Below the pieces are notes generated by a model. The model was not told the origin of the DNA. It was given only the letters and a program-made list of their open reading frames with translations, and did not search any database. A DNA stretch of 33,280 nucleotides from Clostridiaceae bacterium (GTDB taxonomy: Bacteria > Bacillota > Clostridia > Saccharofermentanales > DTU023): positions 1 through 33,280 of the forward strand of contig JAAZMK010000162.1 in the NCBI GenBank assembly GCA_012798865.1. Direction: 5' to 3'. Positions 23,144 through 29,990 of the stretch are shown one piece after another (position 1 is the first letter of the stretch; each line of letters begins with the position of its first letter). Both the position numbers and the translations under genes were made by a program.

Positions 23144-25980
23144 AAAAGAATACTGTCGTTGAGATCGAGACAACGTCTGAATGTCTGATGACCGGCGAGG
23201 AGGCGTCAATTCAATCGATTGAGTGCGTCGTCGAGTCACTTGGGACGGATACGGCGTCGGGGATTACCGAGTGGGAAGCCGATATACGGCTTGAACGCTT
23301 CGGTCGCAACGAGTTGGAGGATGAGAAAAGCGCTCCATTCATAGTCAAGCTGCTTAATCAGTTCAAGGATTTTCTTATACTGATTTTGATTGTTGCTGCC
23401 GTCATTTCCGCCGCGCTGGGAGAGATATTCGATGCTTGCATCATTTTGGCGATTGTTGTCATCAATGCGTTCCTTGGCGCGATTCAGGAAAACCGGGCGG
23501 AGAAGGCGCTCGAAGCCCTAAAAAAGATGTCTGCGCCTTTCGCACGTGTCAAGCGAGGAGGTGAGATACGCGAGGTGCCGGCTGCCGAGCTTGTACCGGG
23601 AGATCTCGTCGAACTTGTCGCGGGCGACGTCGTGCCCGCCGACTTGAGGCTTGTCTTATCTGCCAACTTACAGGCGAATGAATCGGCATTGACGGGTGAA
23701 TCAGTCCCGGTGCACAAAGACGCCGCGGCTCGGTACGAAGAAGTTCCCGGTATCGGCGATCGCCTCAATATGGTGTACAGCGGGACGGAGATTACATACG
23801 GTCGAGGTGAGGGTGTCGTCGTGTCGACGGCTTCCAAGACTGAGATCGGAAAGATTGCCGATCGCCTAAGGAGTATTGAGACGGAAGCGACGCCTTTACA
23901 AGAGAATTTGAATCGCCTCGGCAAGATTCTCGGTATTCTCTTTCTCGTTATCTGCGCCATTATTTTCGCGGTCGGACTCTTGCAGGGCGGTAAGCCGTTG
24001 GCGCTCTTCATGACAGCGATCAGTTTGGCCGTCGCGGCGATACCCGAAGGACTGCCCGCCGTCGTGACAATCCTGCTTGCGCTCGGTATGAACAGAATGG
24101 CGAAGGAAAATGCAATCGTGAAACGTTTGCTTGCCGTCGAGACGCTCGGTTGTGTTGATACGATCTGCTCCGACAAGACGGGGACGCTCACGCAGAATGA
24201 GATGACGGTGACTCGCCTTTACGTGGGCGATGAGCAATATACAGTCTCAGGTGTCGGGTATGCACCAACAGGCGTTATTACGCGAGATAACACGTCTGAG
24301 ACGCGTGACGCGGTATTGTCCGATGTTTTGAAGCGTGTCCTTGAAATAGGGGTGCTCTGTAGCGATGCCGTCCTGACGACGAATGAAGAGGGTTATGTTG
24401 CCATGATCGGAGACCCGACCGAGGGTGCGATGCTGACCGTTGCGGAAAAGGGCGGCGTTTCGGTTTCGGAGCTTCGAGAATCGCGTCCCGTAATCTGGGA
24501 GCTCCCTTTCGATTCCGAACGCAAGATGATGACAGTCGGTTGCCTTATGGAAGACAGTGTTCCGTACTCTCTTACGAAAGGCGCGCCGGACCGTATACTT
24601 GATCGCTGTGATCGCGAGCTGACGGAAGAGGGGGTCGTCCCTCTGAACGACGATAGACGAGAGGTCATCCTCTCTCAGAATATAATTTTCGCCAAGCAGG
24701 CGCTTCGCGTACTAGGCTTCGCTTATCGCACGCATGACGACGAGTCATTCGAGGGAGCGGAATCGTGCATGGTCTTCGCAGGATTGATGGGAATGATCGA
24801 CCCGGCGAGACCTGAAGCGCGCGACGCCATCGCTGTATGTCACAACGCGGGAATCTCCGTCGTCATGATTACGGGTGACCATCATGAGACGGCTGCCGCG
24901 ATTGCCGACGATTTGCTTCTGCGTAAAGAAGATGATCTCGTCCTTTCCGGAAAAGAACTTGAAGTGATGTCAGACGATGAGCTGACGGAGGCTGCCAAAT
25001 CGGCGACCGTCTATGCACGCGTTTCGCCCGAACATAAAGTTCGCATTGTTGAGGCGCTGAAACGATCTGATCGTATCGTCTCGATGACGGGGGACGGCGT
25101 CAATGACGCACCGGCGTTGAAACGCGCCGACATCGGTGTCGCGATGGGTATCACGGGTACTGAAGTCGCCAAAGGCGCCGCAGATATGATCCTGACCGAC
25201 GACAATTTCGGCACGATCGTCAATGCAGTCGAGGAAGGTCGCGTCATTTATTCAAATATTCGCAAGGTGGTCAATTTCCTTCTCTCCTGTAACGTCGGCG
25301 AGATACTCGTTATCTTCATTACGACCATGATCATGGGTCCTGCCTTTGCGCCCTTGTTGCCGGTGCAACTCTTATGGCTGAACTTAGTGACGGACAGCTT
25401 CCCTGCGCTTGCGCTCGGTCGCGAACGTGCGGAGGAGGGCATCATGTTGCAGCCTCCGCGCAGAAAGAGCGATAAGATTCTCGACAAGAATATGGCATGG
25501 TCAATAGCTGTTCAGTCGATCGCATTATTTGTAACCGTGTTTGCCGCGTTTAACATCGGGCGCTTCCTCTATCCCGACAATCTCGTTATCAATGGCGAGA
25601 TTGCGCTTGATCGTACTGTCTCGATGTTTTCGTTCATTCCGTTGGCGGACACGGCTCCATCCTGGGGAGCGAGGACGTTCGCTTTTATCAGTTTAACGCT
25701 CGCGGAGATTTTGCGCGTCTTTTCAAGCCGCTCCGAAACGGTGTCAGTGTTTAAGCAGGGATTCTTCTCGAATGCGACGCTCAACAAAGCCTCGTTGCTG
25801 TCATTAGGCTTGACGCTTCTTGTCGTGTATATTCCGTTCATCGATGTGTACTTCAAGACAATACCGTTGAGTTTACGAGATTGGGCGATTTTGATCGCTT
25901 TGATACTTATCCCGTTCTTTGCGGGAGAGTTGTTCAAGCTTATGTATCATCGATGCGATAGGAGAGTTTACAGGAAATAA
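23140..25980 (+). CDS. P-type Ca2+-transporting ATPase (P2-type)
   Basis: The 946-residue pump has all main elements: an N-terminal cation_ATPase_N segment, the actuator loop NESALTGESVP, the M4 motif AIPEGLPAVV, the phosphorylation site CSDKTGTLTQNEMT (Asp345), the nucleotide-binding KGAPD and the hinge MTGDGVNDAPALKRADIG. Ten membrane helices are expected; M5-M6 with NLVTDSFPALALG matches Ca2+/Mn2+ pumps of the PMR1/SERCA kind. It would expel Ca2+ or Mn2+ at the cost of ATP. The N-terminus is about 30 residues longer than in minimal bacterial relatives. The GAGGAA site is well placed. It lies about 125 bp after the CNNM gene on the same strand. Confidence 0.95.
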   Translation: MKKNTVVEIETTSECLMTGEEASIQSIECVVESLGTDTASGITEWEADIRLERFGRNELEDEKSAPFIVKLLNQFKDFLILILIVAAVISAALGEIFDACIILAIVVINAFLGAIQENRAEKALEALKKMSAPFARVKRGGEIREVPAAELVPGDLVELVAGDVVPADLRLVLSANLQANESALTGESVPVHKDAAARYEEVPGIGDRLNMVYSGTEITYGRGEGVVVSTASKTEIGKIADRLRSIETEATPLQENLNRLGKILGILFLVICAIIFAVGLLQGGKPLALFMTAISLAVAAIPEGLPAVVTILLALGMNRMAKENAIVKRLLAVETLGCVDTICSDKTGTLTQNEMTVTRLYVGDEQYTVSGVGYAPTGVITRDNTSETRDAVLSDVLKRVLEIGVLCSDAVLTTNEEGYVAMIGDPTEGAMLTVAEKGGVSVSELRESRPVIWELPFDSERKMMTVGCLMEDSVPYSLTKGAPDRILDRCDRELTEEGVVPLNDDRREVILSQNIIFAKQALRVLGFAYRTHDDESFEGAESCMVFAGLMGMIDPARPEARDAIAVCHNAGISVVMITGDHHETAAAIADDLLLRKEDDLVLSGKELEVMSDDELTEAAKSATVYARVSPEHKVRIVEALKRSDRIVSMTGDGVNDAPALKRADIGVAMGITGTEVAKGAADMILTDDNFGTIVNAVEEGRVIYSNIRKVVNFLLSCNVGEILVIFITTMIMGPAFAPLLPVQLLWLNLVTDSFPALALGRERAEEGIMLQPPRRKSDKILDKNMAWSIAVQSIALFVTVFAAFNIGRFLYPDNLVINGEIALDRTVSMFSFIPLADTAPSWGARTFAFISLTLAEILRVFSSRSETVSVFKQGFFSNATLNKASLLSLGLTLLVVYIPFIDVYFKTIPLSLRDWAILIALILIPFFAGELFKLMYHRCDRRVYRK

Positions 25981-26010
25981 TTGTCGGTGAAGAAAGGTTG
26001 TTTGTTATAG

Positions 26011-26040
26011 TTAACATTAATCTCGTCATTGTGGGATAAT
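26011..26040 (+). promoter_or_regulatory. Candidate promoter of the formyltransferase gene
   Basis: TTAACA (26011-26016) and GATAAT (26035-26040) are 18 bp apart, each 5/6 to consensus. Transcription would begin about 40 bases before the start codon. Confidence 0.55.
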
Positions 26041-26087
26041 ACTGCGTATGAGATCTTAACAGGATTTATCGTAAAGGAGGTAGTGTG

Positions 26088-26765
26088 ATGATTGGGGTGA
26101 TGACATATAATGTCCCGCACCGTAAAACATATGATGTGCTATGTAGGTTGAAAGCTGGAGGATACCAAGAAGTAGTAGTAATATCCTCTCCGTTTCATTA
26201 TCAGAAAAAATTTACTTCTCTTATTGAGCATCGTCCTAAAACTTCCAATCAGATTCCAATTGACACGCTGTGTAGTAATTTTGGATATCAACTTTTTGAA
26301 ACTTTCGAATCGAGTCCTCTGCAAAGTAACGATATTGTTTTACTCTGTGGGGCTGGAATTATTGATAAAGAGACGCGGGAACGATTTCGCTTCATTAATT
26401 CTCATCCGGGATATTTGCCCAATGTGCGAGGTTTGGATGCTCTAAAATGGGCAATTTATGGTGGAGAGCCAATTGGCGTGACCACCCATCAATTAGGCGA
26501 TGAGGTGGATTCTGGACTATTAATCGAAAGAGTTTTACTTGATATCTACCAGAATGACACATTTCATGCTGTAGCACAAAGACAATATGAAATGGAAGTA
26601 GAGATGCTTGTAACAGCCATTGAAAAAATAGACGATGCAAGTGAATACATAAAATCGGACGGGTTTCCTCTGCATAAAAGAATGAGTCGCAGTTATGAGT
26701 TGCAACTGTTCGAAAAGTTTGAAGCAATTATCAAAAATATCTCTATTGTTTCAGACAAGAAATAA
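26088..26765 (+). CDS. Formyltransferase-family protein
   Basis: The core matches the formyl_trans_N family using 10-formyltetrahydrofolate: INSHPGYLPNVRGLDALKWA with the catalytic Asn and His, and THQLGDEVDSGLLI with the catalytic Asp. All three active-site residues are therefore present. At about 226 residues there is no C-terminal methionyl-tRNA-type domain, so a sugar N-formyltransferase or an unspecified formyltransferase fits better than Fmt. ATG 26088 has AAAGGAGG seven bases upstream. Base composition is clearly AT-richer than the ATPase and infC on either side and resembles the glycan region, which suggests separate acquisition. Confidence 0.82.
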   Translation: MIGVMTYNVPHRKTYDVLCRLKAGGYQEVVVISSPFHYQKKFTSLIEHRPKTSNQIPIDTLCSNFGYQLFETFESSPLQSNDIVLLCGAGIIDKETRERFRFINSHPGYLPNVRGLDALKWAIYGGEPIGVTTHQLGDEVDSGLLIERVLLDIYQNDTFHAVAQRQYEMEVEMLVTAIEKIDDASEYIKSDGFPLHKRMSRSYELQLFEKFEAIIKNISIVSDKK

Positions 26766-26873
26766 TATTACTCTTTATTGGCTGAGCGTATACCATAACA
26801 TACTATCGCACATACCATCGCTGACCATCGCATCTGACGCATCTGTCCATCGCGGAAAAAGGAGTCAAAGAGC

Positions 26874-26903
26874 TTGACGAGAATGAATACCTTCGCTTAT
26901 ACT
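26874..26903 (+). promoter_or_regulatory. Promoter of the infC operon
   Basis: TTGACG (26874-26879) and TATACT (26898-26903) lie 18 bp apart. Each matches consensus at 5/6. The predicted start near 26910 leaves a leader of about 125 bases before infC. Confidence 0.65.
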
Positions 26904-26957
26904 TGCTAACGATTAAGTAGAAGTTCCGCTTCTCACCTCCAGCTAGCGCGAAGAGGT

Positions 26958-27015
26958 CCAGAAACCAAACGATATTAAAAGTGGTTTTGTTAGGCGGAAC
27001 AAGACCGCTTTTTTT
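26958..27015 (+). terminator. Attenuator in the infC leader (L20-leader type)
   Basis: AAGTGGTTTTGTT (26979-26991) pairs, with two G-U pairs, to AACAAGACCGCTT (26998-27010) over an AGGCGG loop and is followed by a run of seven T. This is a complete intrinsic terminator 23 bases before the infC start. An upstream GAAACCA (26961-26967) can pair with TGGTTTT in the 5' arm, giving a competing structure. In Bacillus, ribosomal protein L20 causes premature termination in the leader of this operon; the same control is inferred here from position and structure. Confidence 0.7.
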
Positions 27016-27037
27016 GTGGTCAAAAAGGAGGTTCGAT

Positions 27038-27559
27038 ATCAGATACGAAAATAGGGCGCACCGGATTAACGAGGAAATACATTTTCCGCGTGTCAGGTTG
27101 GTTGATGAAGAGGGAAACATGGTAGGCATCGTGCCGATTGAAGACGCACAGCAGAAAGCATACGATGCCAACCTTGACTTGGTGCTCGTTTCACCCTCGC
27201 CGGACAATCCCGTCTGCAAGATTATGGATTACGGCAAGTTCACATTCGAGCAAGATAAGAGGAAACGCGAGGCGCGGCGAAATCAGAAGATCGTCAAAGT
27301 CAAGGAAGTTCAGTTGAAGTTGACGACGGAGAAACATGATTTCGATGTGCGAGTGAGAAACGCCAAACGCTTTCTCGAGGCGGGTGACCGAGTCAAAGTT
27401 GTTATTCGTTTCCGTGGCAGGGAAATGACCCACATGGAACAGGGATACGACGTGATGGAAGAATTTGCGGAAGCTGTCGCGGATGTCGGTGTCATCGATC
27501 GAGCTGCAAGTGCGGAAGGCCGTCACATGATTATGTTTCTCGCACCGCTCAAAGATTAA
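27038..27559 (+). CDS. infC: Translation initiation factor IF-3
   Basis: IF-3 binds the 30S subunit and checks the start codon and initiator tRNA. The N-domain begins RYENRAHRINEEI, and the linker and C-domain show ICKIMDYGKF-like DNPVCKIMDYGKFTFEQ, VKEVQLKLTTEKHDF, VRNAKRFLEAGDRVKV and FRGREMTHMEQGY. The best start is the rare codon AUC at 27038, because AAAGGAGG (27024-27031) lies six bases before it. No ATG, GTG or TTG fits that site, and the length of 173 residues then agrees with the family. The upstream in-frame GTG at 26981 lies in the attenuator stem. Non-canonical infC starts allow IF-3 to limit its own synthesis. Confidence 0.95.
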   Translation: MRYENRAHRINEEIHFPRVRLVDEEGNMVGIVPIEDAQQKAYDANLDLVLVSPSPDNPVCKIMDYGKFTFEQDKRKREARRNQKIVKVKEVQLKLTTEKHDFDVRVRNAKRFLEAGDRVKVVIRFRGREMTHMEQGYDVMEEFAEAVADVGVIDRAASAEGRHMIMFLAPLKD

Positions 27560-27749
27560 TAGTACTCGACACACATCAAGAGCGGCGTATTGATTGTACC
27601 GTATTGAACCGGCGCGAGCGAGCGGTCATTGTATCGCGTTTTCGTTCGACCGTATGAGATAGAATGCCCGACGAGCATTTTTGCTTATGACTTGTCGAGC
27701 CGATCGAACAGTTGGAATGCACATTTTTTGAATGAAGGGAGGGCATCGC
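27560..27749 (+). other. infC-rpmI spacer with a possible regulatory hairpin
   Basis: The 190-base spacer is long for this operon. CGACGAG (27669-27675) can pair with CTTGTCG (27691-27697) shortly before the rpmI ribosome binding site. It might be part of an L20 translational operator, but I cannot show a pseudoknot or the L20-binding motif. Confidence 0.25.
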
Positions 27750-27947
27750 ATGCCTAAACAGAAATCACATAGCTCATCGAAGAAGCGGTTTAAGAGAACA
27801 GGGACTGGAAAGTACCTTCGTGCTCAAGCCTTTACGAGCCATATTTTGACAAAGAAATCGCCGAAGAGAAAACGTAATCTTCGCAAGACGACCCTTGCGT
27901 CCGCACAGGATGCTAAGAGGCTACGCAAGCTTCTGCCGTATAAGTAA
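27750..27947 (+). CDS. rpmI: Large-subunit ribosomal protein L35
   Basis: The 65-residue basic protein starts MPKQKSHSSSKKRFKRTGTG and ends DAKRLRKLLPYK, the standard L35 pattern. It binds 23S rRNA in the large subunit. ATG 27750 is chosen because GGGAGGG lies about six bases upstream; an in-frame ATG at 27732 would overlap that site. It stands between infC and rplT, the usual order. Confidence 0.98.
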   Translation: MPKQKSHSSSKKRFKRTGTGKYLRAQAFTSHILTKKSPKRKRNLRKTTLASAQDAKRLRKLLPYK

Positions 27948-27980
27948 GCACTGATTTATAAGAGGAAAGGAGCAGGTAAA

Positions 27981-28340
27981 ATGTCCAGAGTTAGGAGAGG
28001 AACGGTGTTGCGCCGTCGCCATAAAAGAGTTTTAAAGCAGGCAAAGGGTTACTTCGGTCGCAAGAGTAAAAACTTCCGCGTAGCGAAACAGGCTGTCATG
28101 AAATCAGGTCAGTACGCTTACGAGCATCGCCGTCTGAAGAAGCGCGATTTTCGTCGTCTGTGGATCTCTCGCATTAACGCCGCCGCGCGCTTGAACGGCA
28201 TGAGCTACAGCCGTTTCATGCACGGGCTGAGTGTTGCCGGTGTCGGTCTCGACCGCAAAGTTCTCGCTGACCTTGCTGTCAATGACAAGGAAGGATTTGC
28301 CGAACTCGTCGAGATCTCTAAGAAAGCCCTCAGCGCGTGA
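27981..28340 (+). CDS. rplT: Large-subunit ribosomal protein L20
   Basis: A 119-residue basic protein starting MSRVRRGTVLRRRHKRVLKQ, then AKGYFGRKSKNFRVAKQAV and INAAARLNGMSYSRFMHGL. It is needed early in assembly of the large subunit. L20 also represses its own operon in bacteria by binding leader RNA. AAAGGAG precedes the ATG. It lies 33 bp after rpmI and is followed by the operon terminator. Confidence 0.98.
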   Translation: MSRVRRGTVLRRRHKRVLKQAKGYFGRKSKNFRVAKQAVMKSGQYAYEHRRLKKRDFRRLWISRINAAARLNGMSYSRFMHGLSVAGVGLDRKVLADLAVNDKEGFAELVEISKKALSA

Positions 28341-28367
28341 TGGATTGAGCGCTTGACTGTTAACGAG

Positions 28368-28395
28368 AAGGCGGTTGTCACCGCCTTTTCTTTTT
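28368..28395 (+). terminator. Terminator of the infC-rpmI-rplT operon
   Basis: AAGGCGGT (28368-28375) pairs with ACCGCCTT (28380-28387) over TGTC, followed by a T-rich tail. Confidence 0.85.
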
Positions 28396-28402
28396 CATAA
28401 GA

Positions 28403-28440
28403 AAGGATCATCAAGTATCGCATAGGGTATTATGATCCTT
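28403..28440 (+). repeat. Perfect 9-bp inverted repeat ahead of the methyltransferase gene
   Basis: AAGGATCAT (28403-28411) and ATGATCCTT (28432-28440) are exact inverse copies with 20 bases between them. The second ends two bases before the AGGAGGT ribosome binding site. It could be an operator or a leader hairpin affecting translation. Confidence 0.45.
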
Positions 28441-28456
28441 GCAGGAGGTCGCTGCC

Positions 28457-29293
28457 ATGAGAATCATCGAATCTGCCGATAACCCTTTGTTCAAATCGTT
28501 TCTTCGATTGAAATTACCGCACCAACCGAAAAAGGAAAAGCTCGTCATCGTTGAGGGAACGCGCCATGTCGCCGATCTCATCGAAAATCAAATCAAGCTC
28601 GACCATCTTGTCTTCTCGAACGACGACCGCGGGAAGCATGCCTTGAACAATCTCGAAGGGGAGACGAGAATTAATTTGTCCGTTGTGTTGAATGATAAGG
28701 TCTGTTGGCTCGCACCCCATCTATTCGAACGCCTATCGGAGATGAAGACGCATCAGGGCGTCATCGCTATCGCACGTCCGCCGTCCTTGACACTTAAAGA
28801 GCTGTTCGATGCGCTGGAGCGGTCAACTGCTCGACTGCTTCTCTTGGAGGGTGTGCAAGATCCCGGCAATGTCGGTACGCTGATCAGGACGGCTGATGCG
28901 CTCGGTTTCGATGGCGTATTGCTGACCGATTCGTCGGCGACGATCTACAATCCCAAAACGGTTGCAGCCTCGATGGGATCGATCTTTTACATTCCTATCG
29001 TCGAGCTGCGAAGCGAGATCTGCCGGCTGGCGGACGATATGAAGCGACGGAGGTATGTCTTGGTAGCTTCCGACATCGAAGGCGACAACCTCGCTTCAGG
29101 GCGTCCTCAGGCTCCCAAGCTCGTCCTGATGATGGGCAACGAGGGGAAAGGCTTGTCTGAAGAGACCTTGGCGGTCGCCGATCTTTCGATCAGAATTCCT
29201 ATGAGAGGAAAGGCTGAATCATTAAATGTCGCTTCCGCCGGCGCGATTCTCATGTGGGAGATCGTCCGCGGAGAAAGCAAGTTGGGAGTCTGA
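28457..29293 (+). CDS. TrmH/SpoU-family RNA methyltransferase
   Basis: The N-terminal part is a substrate-binding domain (KEKLVIVEGTRHVADLIE). The C-terminal SPOUT domain shows the three family motifs: LEGVQDPGNVGTLIRTADAL with the conserved Asn and Arg, LMMGNEGKGLSEE, and IPMRGKAESLNVASAGAIL. These form the knotted AdoMet site. The enzyme would 2'-O-methylate a ribose in rRNA or tRNA; the target is not clear. ATG 28457 follows AGGAGGT by eight bases. In many Firmicutes a gene of this kind follows rplT or pheS. The 278-residue length is normal. Confidence 0.93.
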   Translation: MRIIESADNPLFKSFLRLKLPHQPKKEKLVIVEGTRHVADLIENQIKLDHLVFSNDDRGKHALNNLEGETRINLSVVLNDKVCWLAPHLFERLSEMKTHQGVIAIARPPSLTLKELFDALERSTARLLLLEGVQDPGNVGTLIRTADALGFDGVLLTDSSATIYNPKTVAASMGSIFYIPIVELRSEICRLADDMKRRRYVLVASDIEGDNLASGRPQAPKLVLMMGNEGKGLSEETLAVADLSIRIPMRGKAESLNVASAGAILMWEIVRGESKLGV

Positions 29294-29387
29294 GTCGGGG
29301 GTGGATCGTCGACACAATCTCTTTACAGCTTTTCCACGGTAACATATTCCTTTGGAACGACGCCATGTAGCGGATGAACATTTTTTG

Positions 29388-29396
29388 TGCTACAAT
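29388..29396 (+). promoter_or_regulatory. Extended -10 promoter of rpsO
   Basis: TGC-TACAAT (29388-29396) is an extended -10 element. The leader of about 70 bases before rpsO contains short self-complementary stretches (such as TGACA and TGTCA) and might hold an S15 autoregulatory site, but no specific match can be claimed. Confidence 0.45.
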
Positions 29397-29475
29397 AACG
29401 CGTGGTATTTCCCTGACATTGTTTGAGGACTGTCCGCCCCTTACGCTGTCAATGGGAGTATAGGAGGAAATTACA

Positions 29476-29739
29476 ATGGACAAAGAAACAAAACTGGCTA
29501 TCATCGAAGCGTATGCGACCCATCCCGGGGACACAGGTTCACCTGAGGTTCAGGTTGCGTTGTTGACGTGGAGAATCAATCACCTGACTGAGCATATGAA
29601 GACGCACGAAAAGGATTTTCATTCGCGCCGCGGTCTTCTGAAGCTTGTCGGACGTCGTCGTGCATTGCTCGATTATCTGATTAAGACCGATATCGAGCGT
29701 TACCGTACGCTGATTTCGAGATTGGGTTTGAGACGCTAG
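29476..29739 (+). CDS. rpsO: Small-subunit ribosomal protein S15
   Basis: An 87-residue protein with the S15 signature: TGSPEVQVALLTWRINHLTEH, then HSRRGLLKLVGRRRALLDYL (both quoted in part) and a final ISRLGLRR. S15 is a primary 16S rRNA-binding protein. TAGGAGGAAATTACA before the ATG gives a strong ribosome binding site. It precedes pnp, the classical rpsO-pnp pairing. Confidence 0.98.
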   Translation: MDKETKLAIIEAYATHPGDTGSPEVQVALLTWRINHLTEHMKTHEKDFHSRRGLLKLVGRRRALLDYLIKTDIERYRTLISRLGLRR

Positions 29740-29749
29740 GAAAAGAACT

Positions 29750-29777
29750 GAAAGCGGCGGCGTTAACCGCCGCTTTC
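29750..29777 (+). terminator. Hairpin after rpsO, likely terminator or processing site
   Basis: GAAAGCGGCGG (29750-29760) pairs perfectly with CCGCCGCTTTC (29767-29777). There is no real T run, so it may be a leaky terminator or mRNA stabiliser between rpsO and pnp. Confidence 0.6.
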
Positions 29778-29900
29778 TACGGTTACCGGAATCGATACGG
29801 GCAGTGGGACGTAGATTGCGCTTCTCTACGAGAAGAGGGATGCGGACTCTACACTCTATTGCCTAGTATCAGATCCCGAAGAGAAAATTTCATACATTGA

Positions 29901-29969
29901 CGTACTCATTTGAACGTGCCGTTCATTTCTCGGCTCACCGTCCATTCGGTTTTTTTCTGTTTGAGTACG
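29901..29969 (+). promoter_or_regulatory. Structured leader upstream of pnp
   Basis: CGTACTCA (29901-29908) pairs with TGAGTACG (29962-29969), enclosing two smaller hairpins: TGAACG-TGC-CGTTCA and ACCG-TCCATT-CGGT, the latter followed by seven T. This three-way fold lies 21 bases before the pnp start codon. PNPase of E. coli is known to control its own mRNA through a processed leader hairpin; a similar role here is inferred. Confidence 0.4.
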
Positions 29970-29990
29970 CAAACCATTGTGGAGGAAAAC

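Noticed and set aside
26981..27037. Upstream extension of infC from GTG 26981
   Set aside because: It would translate through the attenuator stem and lacks a ribosome binding site; the AUC at 27038 is better placed.
29897..29925. TTGACG as -35 of a pnp promoter
   Set aside because: No acceptable -10 hexamer lies 16-18 bp downstream.
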